From assembly GCA_951217055.1 (NCBI GenBank), contig OX578276.1, positions 11,719,930 to 11,783,929 on the forward strand: DNA of 64,000 bases, written 5' to 3'. The stretch comes from Gerris lacustris. Lineage: Eukaryota > Arthropoda > Insecta > Hemiptera > Gerridae. The position numbers and the translations under genes are program-made. The notes beneath the pieces are model-generated. The model was not told the origin of the DNA, ran no database searches, and saw nothing but the letters and a program-made list of their open reading frames with translations. Shown here piece after piece: positions 11,764 to 22,907 of the stretch; positions within the stretch are counted from its first letter, which is position 1; each line of letters opens with the position of its first letter.

Positions 11764-12151
11764 GTAAATACCTACATATTTCAACATATTGACAAAATCT
11801 GTAACAAGGAGGCAAAATATGATATGTTCTATTCTACATATTTTCCAGTATGCGGATTTTAAACTTAGTTCAACTGTGATTGTAAAGTCGGGTTTCTAAA
11901 ACAACTTTATTATAAATGACAACTACTTATAAGAAATACTTGGTACTTGTTGTTTATTCACCTTCAATTAAATTTCCTTTTTTGATTTTTGGCCTATGTA
12001 AGGGGTTTTTTGTTTTAATTTGATGGAAAAAAAACTTTCTTTCAAAATAGCTATATTTCGCCCTCCCACATTGGGGTTTCTTCAGGATTGTAAAATTCCC
12101 CAATAGCATGAGTCTAATAATATGTTTAAAAAAAGTAAATTAATACACATA
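11764..12151. other. Start of the large Harbinger intron
   Basis: Begins with GTAAATAC directly after exon 4. No gene. It runs to the TA that flanks the foldback MITE at 12152. Confidence 0.6.
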
Positions 12152-13220
12152 CAGGCTGGTCCAAAAGTCTCCCCCCCCCCTCTTAACTTTTGAACGGTTT
12201 GAGATAAATTAATGAAACTTGGGGGATCTCTACCATGCAAAGGGAAGTTTGTTTTCATGCAATCACCCACTAGGGGCAACCGCCCACTTTGCCCCCAGGC
12301 CGCCCAACTTCAAAATTTCAAATTGGAGTGTATATTTTTGATAGCATATTTGGATTCTACGGTTAAAAATAATAAACTTTTACTTGAAACTTTTTTTTCT
12401 ATTTCCAATATTTTGCCCTCTATAGGGGGGCAAAGATAGCAAAATAACCCTTTCGATAATACGTTGTAAAATCTAAACGGTTAGAGATAAATTAATGAAA
12501 CTTAGGGGATCCGTACCATGTAAAGGGAAGTTTGTTTTCATGCAATCGCGCAGTAGGGGCAACCACCCATTTTGCCCCCAGGCCACCTAACTTAAAAATT
12601 TTAACCTAAAGTGTATATTTTTTATAGCAGATTTAGATTCTACGGCAAAAAATAAAAATATTTTACTTCAAACTTTTTTTTCCATCTCCAATATTTTGCC
12701 CCCTATAGGAGGGAAAGGTATAAAAATGGTAAATTTCAGCGCCTAGGGGCATAATGGTGGTTGCCCCTAGTACGCGAGTGGATGAATACACACTTCCCTT
12801 TACATGGTACAGGTCCCCCAAGTTTCATTACTTTATTTCTAACCGTTTAGATTTTATTACGATCTAAGTGTTATTTTCTTACTATTTCGGAAGGGTTATT
12901 TTACCATCTTTGCCCCCCTGTAGAGGGCAAAATATTGGAAATAGAAAAAAAATTTACAAGTAAAAGTTTATTATTTTTCACCGTAGAATCCAAATATGCT
13001 ATCAAAAATATACATTCCAATTTGAAATTTAGAAGTGGGGTGGCCTGGGGGCAAAGTGGGCGGTGGCCTGGGGGCAAAGTGGGCGGTTGCCCCTAGTGGG
13101 TGATTGCATGAAAACAAACTTCCCTTTGCATGGTAGAGATCTCCCAAGTTTCATTAATTTATCTCAAACCGTTCAAAAGTTAAGAGGGGGGGGGGGGGGA
13201 GAGACTTTTGGACAACCCTG
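12152..13220. mobile_element. Foldback MITE with TA duplication (Tc1/mariner-like ends)
   Basis: The ends are CAGGCTGGTCCAAAAGTCTC and its near complement GACTTTTGGACAACCCTG, each flanked by TA (12150-12151 and 13221-13222). The two halves form a long imperfect inverted repeat. Each half holds two diverged copies of a module containing AGGGAAGTTTGTTTTCATGC and a CCCCTAGT/ACTAGGGG block. C and G runs sit just inside the ends. No coding capacity. TA duplication suggests Tc1/mariner mobilisation, which is inference. Confidence 0.85.
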
Positions 13221-14163
13221 TATACACAATCATAATCACTAATGCATGTGATAATTTGAAAAACATATAGTTATATATAAGAATATATATAATTTGTACA
13301 CTTAATGTAGAAAAATGAATGTCAGGAAGAGACTTTACGAGTCTCTCCCTGACGATGAAAAAAGAAAAATGTGCTGTTATTTGCCATTTATTCTTAACAG
13401 TTTCCCCATTTTTCGGACGTATTATATTTTGAATAATTCAAAAGAAAGGTATTTTTATTGTAATACAAATTAACACAGCAATTAATTTATATACAATTTA
13501 AGAAATATGCGATGAATTTTAGTGATCATTTGTCATCAGAGAGGTAGATATCATGTTGCCACTATCTAATCCTGCATATCTTTCAAATAATAATGTTGAA
13601 AAACATGATAAGGGTACATCCACCAGTAGGTATTGGGCCACCTGAGACGGATGCAAAACCCGCAACACACTTTAACAACGAGTGGAATTAGTAACACTAG
13701 CGAGCAAACTCTAGACCTCGACCCTCGGATACCAAACCCGCATTACACGGCAATTATTAATTATATTAATTAATAATATTAACTAATTATTTTGACTACA
13801 TTAATTATTTTATAAATAATTAGGATAATCTACCAAATATTTCCCTAGACCGACCCGATGGATTCCTATACATTATTATTAAATTTTTAGGTTATTATTA
13901 CCGTTTTGTTTTACCCGATACATTGTATTAGATCAAAACTAAAATAACCACCACCATGTGAAATCACGTGCTCGAGAGTTCCTGATTCGTATCTATTACA
14001 ATCTTGTTCTAGTCATCTTGTAATACCAATATTTTTAAAATTTTGTCTTGTAAAACATTTTCTCCGATACTACCGACGAGTTCACATGTGGATCAACATA
14101 CATAAAAACAGTATTTAATAATTGTTTTAAACAAATCGACATCAGTTGCTCACAGACTAGATA
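13221..14163. other. Non-coding DNA between the MITE and the Polinton genes
   Basis: AT-rich. Contains a strong stem-loop at 13320-13353 (arms GTCAGG-A-AGAGACT and AGTCTCT-C-CCTGAC around TTACG). I found no copy of the Polinton terminus here, so the left edge of that element is unresolved. Confidence 0.5.
13320..13353. repeat. 34-bp stem-loop
   Basis: Arms of 14 bp with one mismatch close on a TTACG loop. Possible roles are a terminator-like hairpin or a MITE tip; nothing in the context decides. Confidence 0.6.
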
Positions 14164-14916
14164 ATGGTTAACAACGTTTTATCTGATTTAATTACTGTCA
14201 AATACAGTTTGAAAAGAAGAAATTACAAGAATAAAATGATTAAGAATGATAAAATAAGAAGTATGATGGAAACCTATGTACCTTTTATTCAATTACTAGA
14301 ATCGAGTTTGAAAGATAAAAATTCAATTTCAAAATCTGTAAATGCAAGTACCATAACAGAACATGCTTCTAAGAGTGCTGGTTCTCAGACAGAGACACCG
14401 AAAATTGAACAACCCAAATTTCTGGAGGATAATGAAATTGTGGAATACAACCCGGAAAAATCGGTTCAAGATATTTTTGCAGAACAATCTTACATAGAAA
14501 AATCTCAGCTGTTGGAAGACCTACCAGAGAATTCAAGACCCTTTATTGAAATGGTTCTGACAGATGATCCTACGCTAGATGAAGTATATGGAATAAGTTT
14601 AAATGAAAATAACGAGCTCCAAATCGGTCAAAGTGTTGTTGAGATAGGTCGTTTAGACGGGGATATACTTCTTAAAAGAAATACAGAAGATAACAACGGA
14701 TATACAACAAACGAAATTATTGGCGAGTTTGAAGGAACTGATGGGTTGTATTCGCTATTATTTAAAAAGAACCCTGGTTATTACACTGAAGATGATAAAA
14801 ATAATTATAAGACTATATTACACCTATCAGGAGCCATTAAAAAAGCATACAAAGGAATTGACAGGTGTTCTCACAAGTTTAAAACTGTTATTAATACGTT
14901 CTTAAACAGCCAATAA
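14164..14916 (+). CDS. DUF8207-like Polinton-associated protein
   Basis: A 250-residue intact frame. The N-terminal half is basic then acidic and low in complexity. The C-terminal half (about residues 128-245) has the order seen in DUF8207 proteins of arthropod Polinton-like elements: RPFIEMVLTDDPTLDEVYGI, a short two-strand stretch (LQIGQSVVEIG), FEGTDGLYSLLFKKNPGYYT, then an EDDKNNYKTILHLSGAIKKAY segment. Function of the family is unknown to me. It lies 756 bp upstream of the polymerase on the same strand, and the gap is AT-rich. No lesions seen. The family name is from memory of the domain's consensus, so moderately sure. Confidence 0.65.
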   Translation: MVNNVLSDLITVKYSLKRRNYKNKMIKNDKIRSMMETYVPFIQLLESSLKDKNSISKSVNASTITEHASKSAGSQTETPKIEQPKFLEDNEIVEYNPEKSVQDIFAEQSYIEKSQLLEDLPENSRPFIEMVLTDDPTLDEVYGISLNENNELQIGQSVVEIGRLDGDILLKRNTEDNNGYTTNEIIGEFEGTDGLYSLLFKKNPGYYTEDDKNNYKTILHLSGAIKKAYKGIDRCSHKFKTVINTFLNSQ

Positions 14917-15672
14917 ATATGTACTATAATGTTTGTTGCACCAAACTTACAATATTTAATAATGTACCTTACTAAATAAATGATTTACACTGTTGTAAAA
15001 TAATTCGTTATTGTTTTTCTTGTGGTAAACAATTGTAACTAGCCGCAAAAACAGTGTATTGAAAATGTATTGTTTGAGAATAAATATACAAAATATTTGT
15101 ACGATTATTGTTTTATTTATTAACCCCCGCATTACCTCATTTTATAAAAATGAATATTACAACAGGTTATATTAAAAAATAAAGGTTTTCTACTAGAATA
15201 AATAGGGAAATACATTAACATAAGATCTGGTGTATTATGTACAACTTAGATTATTGGGTCTTATTAAAAAACATAAATTATGTTTTACAAGACAAAATTT
15301 TAAAAATATTCTTATATATAATGTTGGGTTTTTCCCTAGTAAGTATTTTTAAAATATAATTAATTGAAATGTTTTATTGCATGCCGGAGGTCATTGACCT
15401 GAAAATGTGGCACGTGGCTGTACCTTGTTGTTTTGTCAAAATATTGCTGATGTCGCAGATTTTCGTTGAATGGACACTTAAACTAGGTCACCGCCCCACC
15501 ACATTATTATTTTTTTTTTAATTTTAATTTTTTTTATTTTTTTTTTGGGACTGACTTCCGTTTCATTTGTCCAGTTGTATTTCGACACTGAACAAGTCAA
15601 CTACTACTAACCCCAAAACTTAAATTTTTATAAAACTTTTTTTCTTTGTGAATATTAAATTTAATATTTAAA
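14917..15672. other. AT-rich spacer upstream of the polymerase gene
   Basis: No gene. Likely holds the 3' end of the DUF8207-like transcript and the polymerase promoter. The word GCCGGAGGTCATTGACCT at about 15383 resembles GCTGGAGGTCAACGACTT at about 22490 in the inverted repeat. These may be a shared promoter-type element, which is speculative. Confidence 0.35.
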
Positions 15673-18600
15673 ATGGAGAAAATTACAATCGTGAGTGAAG
15701 TTATGAAGAATGTACGCCGGTTCAACCTTCGTGGAAGAACAACAGAGTTTAAAATAAACCCTGTCCCCGAAGAGTCCGACGCTGTGGAATGGACTAGAGA
15801 GGCTATCAAGGAGATCGTCGAATATTCTACCGAGGATGTGATGCCGGATGACCAGGTAGGAATTTCATTTTGCTCGAAAGACTTTAAAAACGGCGAGGGC
15901 TGGTTAAAGTTTAGGAAAGCCTCTGAAATAACTTTTGATAATGTTTGGGAAATCATAAGCGGAATATACCAGTCCAATTCTTTAAGTCTAAATACAGAAA
16001 CCTTTTGTCTCAGTGTTACGACTATAGCGATGCCTGTAGGGTTAGGTAGAGGAAAATGCTACAACACTTTTGCCGAAGAATGTGCTCAGCGGAGAGGTAT
16101 CGTGGTAATAAATAATAATGATAATTTGTGCCTACCCCGTGCAATAGTAGTTGCGCAAAGTTTTGTAGATAAGGACCCACAGTACAATAAAATAAGGAGA
16201 GATATAGGGAAATTACAAACAAATAGATGTACCCAGTTATTGATAGATTCCCGTGTAAATATTCCACAAGAGGGTGCCGGTATTCCCGAACTGGAATTAT
16301 TTCAAAATTATTTAAAAGACTATAAAATCATTGTATACAAATACGGAAATAAGGGCCGCGATGTGATTTACGAAGGAAATTCCCAAAGTCAAAAACATAT
16401 AAACCTCTTGTACCACGAAAATCATTACAATGTTATAACCTCCCTGACCTCTGCTTTTGTTTGCCGTTATTATTGTGAACCATGCCATGTACCCTATAAC
16501 AATATTAATGCACATAGGTGCGAAGGTTCATGCCCTGCCTGTCAGCAATCACCTCCGTGCCCTAACACCCTAAAAATATTTTGTGATACATGTAAAAGAT
16601 GGTTCCGTGGACAGCTGTGTTTTGACAACCATAAAAAACCCGGTTCGCTCGGTACAAAATCAGTCTGTAGCGAAATTAGGTGCTGTGAAGAATGCTGCAA
16701 AACTGTGCGAAGCAACCGAACACATGTGTGTGGGGAGGCTTATTGTAAAGTGTGCGAAAAACACCAACCATCCGGACACCTTTGTTATATAAAACCTGAC
16801 CATGGTAAACCTAAATCAGATGACCTGCTCTTTATCTTTTACGATCTAGAGACAAGGCAAGAAAAACAAACACAGGACGGCTCGCTACTCCACGAACCAA
16901 ATCTATGTGTATTCAAACAATATTGTAGTGAGTGTATCCAAAGTGATCAGGAAATATGCCAGAGATGTGGTATTCGACTACAAAAAGTTGTATGTAACGA
17001 ACCTATATCACCATTCTTACATCACATTTTAGCTATAAGAAAAAAGTTTAAACGCGTATTAGTTATAGGGCATAATGCAGGCGGTTTTGACCACCAATTT
17101 ATTTTAAATTATATTTTAACCGAAACCGATTTAACCCCCGAATTAATAACGCGCGGTACAAAATTAATATTAATGACCCTAGAAAACGTTAAATTTCTTG
17201 ATAGCTTAAATTATTTCCCCATGGCCCTATCTAAATTAACAAAAGTCTTTGATTTGAACGAATTAAAAAAAGGTTACTTTCCACATTTATTTAACACTTT
17301 ACAAAACGAAAATTATAAAGGCCCACTCCCGTCAATTGAATTTTATTCTCCGGACACTATGAAGTCGGAAGACAGAGAGAAATTCGTTAAATGGTATGAG
17401 GATAACAAAGGTAAACACTTTGATATGAAGCAAGAAATTGTTGATTATTGCGTTTCCGATGTTGAAATTTTAGCACAGTCTTGTTTGAAATTTAGACAAT
17501 TATTAATACAGGAGGGGGGTGTTTGTCCGTTTACTGAGGCCACTACATTACCGTCGGCATGCAATAAAATTTATAGGAGAAATTTTTTAAAACCAGAAAC
17601 AATAGGTATTATTCCAAAAAATGGTTATAGGTGGAGAGATAACCAATCAAAAATAGCAATACAGTGGTTACTATGGGAAGAGTTTGTTAGAAATATTGCT
17701 ATAGTCCATGCAGGAAAGACAAGTGAGGTTTCTGTATTGGGGGTGAAGGTTGACGGGTTTTGTAATACCACTAATGATATCTTTGAATTTTACGGATGTT
17801 ATTACCACGGCTGCCCTAAATGTAATACCCAAAACAGAAATATAAAACTACACGATGATCCATCAGATACGCCCGAAAGTCGTTATGAAGCCACACTCGC
17901 CAAAACACAGCGCCTACGAGACCGGGGGTACAACGTCATAGAAAAATGGGAGTGTGATTTTCGCAAAGAGTTGAAAGCAGACAAGACAATCTCCGACTAT
18001 GTAGAACATCACCCACTGTTAGTACATTTACCTTTGAACCCGAGAGATGCGTTTTATGGTGGTAGGACCGGAGCTGTGAAGACATATCACAAAGTAACCG
18101 GTGAAGAAAAAATTAAATATGCGGATGTTTGCTCTCTGTACCCCTGGGTAAATAAATATGGGAAATACCCAATCGGCCACCCGCAAGTTATAATAGACAA
18201 CATCGAGTGTATGCAGCTGGACTTGAATCAGACAGAAGGCTTAATTAAGTGCAAAGTCTTACCACCCCCACACCTGTTCCACCCGGTACTACCTATCAAA
18301 GCGAACGCCCGATTAATGTTCTCGCTTTGTCGAACTTGTTGTAATGCCATGGAGAATGGTTACACGTGTAACCATGACGAAGAAGAGAGGTCGTTAACAG
18401 GGACGTGGGTGATCGACGAGGTCAGGAAAGCAGTTGAGAAGGGCTACAAAATACTATATATTTACGAGATATGGAAGTACGAAGTAGTGCAATACAACCC
18501 GGAAACAAAATCAGGAGGGTTGTTTAGTGAATATATTAGTAAATTTTTGAAAACAAAACAGCAAGCATCCGGTTGGCCTTCCGACTGCAACACCCAGGAA

Positions 18601-19431
18601 GCCAAAGACAAATACATCGCAGAGTATTTTGAAAAGGAAGGTTTGTTATTAAACCCATCCGAGATAGCTGTCAATCCCGGCAAACGGCAAATCGGAAAAA
18701 ATTTAATCACATCGTTCTGGGGGAAGCTTGGCCAGCGCGAAAACCAAGGGCGCACCAAAATAATTAACCAAGTCAAAGAGTTGTACAGACTACTCACCGA
18801 CCCGGCTGTTTATGTTAATACCGTAACACCTATCAACGAGTATACGCTAATGGTGAACTGGGAGTTCAAAGAAGATTGCAACGAAATATTAACTACAACC
18901 AACGTCGTCCTAGCAAGCTTCACGACATCGTTAGCTAGATTAAAACTATACAGTTATCTGGAACAACTCGAAGAAAAGGTTCTCTATTATGACACCGATA
19001 GCGTTATATATATTTCCCGACCAGGAGAATACGAGGTACCACTCGGAACTTTTCTAGGTGAAATGACAAATGAGGTCGAGATTTACGGTAAAAATTCCTG
19101 GATAATTGAGTTCACATCCGGAGGTCCAAAGAATTATGCCTACATCGTCTACAACCAAGATGGCAATAAATATCACCAGGTTTGTAAAGTCAAGGGAATT
19201 AGTTTAAATTATGTAACGTCCAATATAATAAATTTTGAAAAGTTAAGAGATATGATGGTAAATGATGAACCACCGGTGTACATATGTTATAAAGCAATAA
19301 GAAGAACTACAGATCACCAGGTGATAACACGAGAGGAAAAGAAAATATACAGGCCTAGTTTTAAAAAACGTAAATTGATTGATAATTATAGTTCCGTTCC
19401 ATGGGGGTTCAAGCGAGCAAGGAATAATTAG
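15673..19431 (+). CDS. polB: Polinton-type protein-primed DNA polymerase B
   Basis: An uninterrupted 1252-residue frame. It should copy the linear element genome from a protein primer in the nucleus. Seen in order: an N-terminal domain; an OTU-like block with NNNDNLCLPRAIVVA (about 147-161) and HENHYNVITS (about 250); a Cys/His-rich zinc-binding region (about 265-375). The 3'-5' exonuclease motifs follow: YDLET (D391, E393), HNAGGFD (467-473) and YCVSDVE (D596). Next is a nuclease-like insert EFYGCYYHGCPKC (705-717). The polymerase motifs are A DVCSLYP (D818), B KNLITSFWGK (1009-1018) and C YYDTDS (D1107, D1109). All key acidic residues are present. The first ATG follows an AT-rich leader after stops. 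Full length and intact motifs suggest recent activity or selection. The OTU-like reading is tentative; the polymerase call is firm. Confidence 0.92.
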   Translation: MEKITIVSEVMKNVRRFNLRGRTTEFKINPVPEESDAVEWTREAIKEIVEYSTEDVMPDDQVGISFCSKDFKNGEGWLKFRKASEITFDNVWEIISGIYQSNSLSLNTETFCLSVTTIAMPVGLGRGKCYNTFAEECAQRRGIVVINNNDNLCLPRAIVVAQSFVDKDPQYNKIRRDIGKLQTNRCTQLLIDSRVNIPQEGAGIPELELFQNYLKDYKIIVYKYGNKGRDVIYEGNSQSQKHINLLYHENHYNVITSLTSAFVCRYYCEPCHVPYNNINAHRCEGSCPACQQSPPCPNTLKIFCDTCKRWFRGQLCFDNHKKPGSLGTKSVCSEIRCCEECCKTVRSNRTHVCGEAYCKVCEKHQPSGHLCYIKPDHGKPKSDDLLFIFYDLETRQEKQTQDGSLLHEPNLCVFKQYCSECIQSDQEICQRCGIRLQKVVCNEPISPFLHHILAIRKKFKRVLVIGHNAGGFDHQFILNYILTETDLTPELITRGTKLILMTLENVKFLDSLNYFPMALSKLTKVFDLNELKKGYFPHLFNTLQNENYKGPLPSIEFYSPDTMKSEDREKFVKWYEDNKGKHFDMKQEIVDYCVSDVEILAQSCLKFRQLLIQEGGVCPFTEATTLPSACNKIYRRNFLKPETIGIIPKNGYRWRDNQSKIAIQWLLWEEFVRNIAIVHAGKTSEVSVLGVKVDGFCNTTNDIFEFYGCYYHGCPKCNTQNRNIKLHDDPSDTPESRYEATLAKTQRLRDRGYNVIEKWECDFRKELKADKTISDYVEHHPLLVHLPLNPRDAFYGGRTGAVKTYHKVTGEEKIKYADVCSLYPWVNKYGKYPIGHPQVIIDNIECMQLDLNQTEGLIKCKVLPPPHLFHPVLPIKANARLMFSLCRTCCNAMENGYTCNHDEEERSLTGTWVIDEVRKAVEKGYKILYIYEIWKYEVVQYNPETKSGGLFSEYISKFLKTKQQASGWPSDCNTQEAKDKYIAEYFEKEGLLLNPSEIAVNPGKRQIGKNLITSFWGKLGQRENQGRTKIINQVKELYRLLTDPAVYVNTVTPINEYTLMVNWEFKEDCNEILTTTNVVLASFTTSLARLKLYSYLEQLEEKVLYYDTDSVIYISRPGEYEVPLGTFLGEMTNEVEIYGKNSWIIEFTSGGPKNYAYIVYNQDGNKYHQVCKVKGISLNYVTSNIINFEKLRDMMVNDEPPVYICYKAIRRTTDHQVITREEKKIYRPSFKKRKLIDNYSSVPWGFKRARNN

Positions 19432-20542
19432 TTTTTAATCTTTAAGTAATCTATTTTTTTTAAAACAAAAAAACACCTCTCTTTGTATAGTATTAATCAC
19501 TGTAGTTATTTTTTATAACTCATGCTAACTTGTATATATATAATAATAAGAATGAATTTTTAAACATTTTTATTTTTTGTAATTTTTAAGTTTTTTAAAA
19601 AATCTAGATCTGTTAACTAGTAAAATATTTTAAAACCTATTCTGTGTATAATATTGTATTAAAAAGCCTGTTAGCTTGTAAGATTAGTCATCACAATTTT
19701 TTGAAAACTTGTAATTTAATTATAATATGGGTTTTATTACTCTTTTTTAAAACTAGGCCTGATACAATAACTTGTATATAATTATCATTAGTTTTTAATT
19801 TTTCTGTGATAATATAACTGTATATTTATGTAAAAAATAGGTAAATTTTTAGTGTAAGTATTTTAATTATTAGCCATAGTAAATACTTTTTTATATTAGT
19901 ATTATTAAATTAGATCTGACAGAATAACATTTATGTATAGCGTCATTGATTTTTATGCAGAATCTTTATTGTTAAAAATAGTGTATAATTATAACATCAT
20001 TGCTAACTTTTTGTTTAACTTATTAGTTTAATTTTATATATATATTTTTTTAATTTTTGTATTGTGTTAGTAAAATACGTATATTATAATAAGCACCTTA
20101 CACTGCTACTATCCATATATGTTATCCATAAAAGTAATCACATTAACATCACTTTTAAACTAGTATAATTTGATTTTCAATAGTTTTAGAGTTAAAGAAT
20201 AACTTAACGAATAAGAATCTGGTACTCGACTGAAGCCTGGTTCAGAGAGAGATTGAGATAAAACATATTGGTTGTCGTCTCTGGTTGGCTGGCTCACAGT
20301 GATGGCCGGCGCGTGGAATGTGATGTGTCTGCAGTTTTAGACTTGCATTCATTTTCTCATTTAAATGTATTAAACTTAGAATATTTAATTCTAGGGGATA
20401 TTGGAATAAAAAAAAACAACAGTTATTAACAACACTTTTTATTGTTTAAAAATGTAACTACAATACTATATATGTAAATAGAAAATAAGTTGACAATGTA
20501 CATTATTTTTATTTTAATACAATTAAATATACAAAGTACAAA
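19432..20542. other. AT-rich convergent intergenic region
   Basis: Lies between the polymerase (+) and the integrase tail (-), so it holds both 3' ends. Very AT-rich with repeated TAAAT, TATTA and TTTTTAA words. A GC-richer island at about 20225-20345 (GGTTGGCTGGCTCACAGTGA) stands out, but no gene was identified. Confidence 0.5.
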
Positions 20543-20908
20543 TTAATATGTTTTTTTCATTTTGTCAAGATTTTCCCAACTATTATCTTTAGAAGGTAAC
20601 ACCCACCATTTTATTAATACGTCCTTACCTTTCTTTTTTAAAATAGCTTCCACAAGGTAAGAATCGGGGTATTTAACAGAAGTCAACTCAGGTTCATAAA
20701 AGGAGCCGATTATCGGGTTTCCTCTGGAGTCTTGAAGCAGGTAGGTCACAGGTATAGAGTTTCTTTTAATTTCACTAACTTGAAATATCTCGGTGCTAAA
20801 ATTCGCCTGGTAGCCTTTTGAGAATACACTCTTGAATTTTGAAATCCGCACATAGTCTCCAACAGAGAATTTAGGTGCTCTGATGTCAAGTTTTACTTTT
20901 CTGTACAT
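20543..20908 (-). pseudogene. Polinton integrase C-terminal tail (SH3-like plus chromodomain)
   Basis: A 121-codon frame starting MYRKVK. APKFSVGDYVRISKFKSVF leads into an SH3-like fold with STEIFQVSEIKR and SFYEPELT. A chromodomain-like end follows, with YLVEAILKKKGKDVLIKWW and NSWENL. This is the tail of the rve integrases carried by Polintons; the zinc-binding and D-D-E core that should precede it is absent. Two in-frame stops lie a few codons upstream of the ATG, so the frame is closed there. The first 13 bp of the coding sequence (to 20896) belong to the inverted repeat; the other arm preserves MYRK before diverging at 28431. Either a truncated integrase or a stand-alone small protein; truncation is more likely. 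Confidence 0.7.
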
Positions 20909-22907
20909 TTTACTAAAAAGTTATTAAAAATTCTCGAAACAAGTGTGTGGTAGATTCTTATTTAAAATATCCGATATACATATTGTAATATATACCCACT
21001 AATTTTGTACATCTATATTATTTGTTTTCTTGGTTGTTAGATAACAGGTTTATAATACATGCATATATTTTACCTAAAACTATATTCCTAACTTCAACTC
21101 CTAATTTAATATCCCTTAACTACAATTATACAACTGCATATACAATACAAATTTAAACAATCCTACATACATAAAAATAAAACAAAAAAATGCCTTTTTA
21201 AAATAGTTGTATGAGTTATTTAATTAAATTATAATTATTTTAAAATCAATTCAATCACATTATCCTTTACTTGCAAAATAAGGTAGTTGATCAGTTTGTA
21301 GAAAAATGGTTAACAAATATAAGCAAGAGATACAAAATTAAAATATTACGAAAACAAAATTTAGTACTATTGTTTATACGTATTCCATACCCCCCAAGGT
21401 AAAAAAGAATTTTGTTGTATTATATACGCATGTGATATGTAGGTGACGGGGTTTATAATATACATTTTATAATTTATTTTAGCTGTTGTTGGTAACGCAT
21501 GTACATTATAATATAAATAAAATTGTGTCTGATAATTATATGTGTGTGTGTACATTGTACCTAACCCTCGTTGTATTTGTTCATTGTACCTAATCTTCGA
21601 CTTATTTGTACATAATCTAAATCCGGTGTTGTTTAACAAATTAATATTATAACAGCATTATCTAACTTGTGTAGAAACATAAAAATGTATAAAGTACACA
21701 CACACAGCAGAAAGCGAAATACAACCACAAAAAATAATTAATAATTAAAACATTGATGTACAATTCTATACCAGAATTTAGAGTCTTGTGCTTATAATGT
21801 TTCTGTAAAATTTTATCGCAGGTATTCAATTTTTATATAATACAGTTTCCCTCTTTTATCTATGCAATTTGTATGCCATAATAAATTTATTCTATTATAC
21901 CTGTAGACTTACAATTACAATACATTTTAATTAGATGTATATCTGTCAAGCTTTTTTTTTTTTATTAATAACCAACTTGCTGTAAATATTTCTGTGTAAG
22001 TTAATGTATACAACTTGACAAGTGTAATTGTTACACTATCACCCGACCTATGTTTTTCCTAATATTTTAACAAATTAAAAAACAAACTATTCGAATTTTT
22101 GTCAACTGCGACACATATAGAGACTTGCCATTCGATAAAACAATTATTTTAACTCTGCTATTAGAATTGCAGTCGGCCCCACAACTAGCATGTGTATAAT
22201 TTTTTTCATACCTTTGTGGTCACATACAAAGTTCACATCTTCTAACCACGACACAGACGTAGAGATTAATACCATGTGATGTCTCCCCTCCAAAATCTAA
22301 AACTCGTAACACATCCTACAGGTAAACTTGGTAAAAAAAAAAAATACATGTACCTAATCCAGATATACAGAATTTTAATTCAACCTGTTACAACCAGTGT
22401 GTAAAATTGAATTATTCTTGCAAGATAGTATTTTATTAATCAAATTTAAGGCAATATTTTTAGGACCGGAAATGGTACCTCATATTATGCTGGAGGTCAA
22501 CGACTTCTAAGTAGGTCATACAACATACTTAATGTGTTTTTTACAAATATTTTTTAAGCGTATATCACCTCTCCACCTCTAAACCTCTACCGTAGCATTA
22601 ACCACTAACCACACGCGACATCTATCCAGCTATTTAAACTAGTATTATCAATTTAAGTTAATTATAATTAGCTTTTTGATTTTATTGTTAAGCATATATA
22701 AAATAGCACGCTAAAAACATAAACTATTTTGTAGAATTTTGTCAACTGCGAACCAACTATTTTGTATTGTGTTTTTGCCACACTGCGATACATATAGATT
22801 TGATATTACTTATACCACATATACCTCTACTATTACTTAGCAGGCGCATATTTTCCTTTTTGCGGTAACACAAAGTTTACACAGACTTAGAGGTTAATGT
22901 CCTGTGA
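20896..22907. repeat. Left arm of a giant inverted repeat (about 2.0 kb)
   Basis: Reverse complement of 26421-28430. Sampled stretches (20896-20950, 21661-21720, 21941-21975, 22440-22560, 22800-22900) match almost perfectly; I saw two substitutions and a 2-bp offset. Paired coordinates sum to 49326. The arm is AT-rich. A 90-codon frame (21367-21639, -) is duplicated in the other arm but resembles no family. Confidence 0.93.

Noticed and set aside
21367..21639. A 90-codon frame identical in both arms of the giant inverted repeat
   Set aside because: Identity comes from the repeat itself. The composition is that of AT-rich DNA and there is no known motif or promoter evidence.
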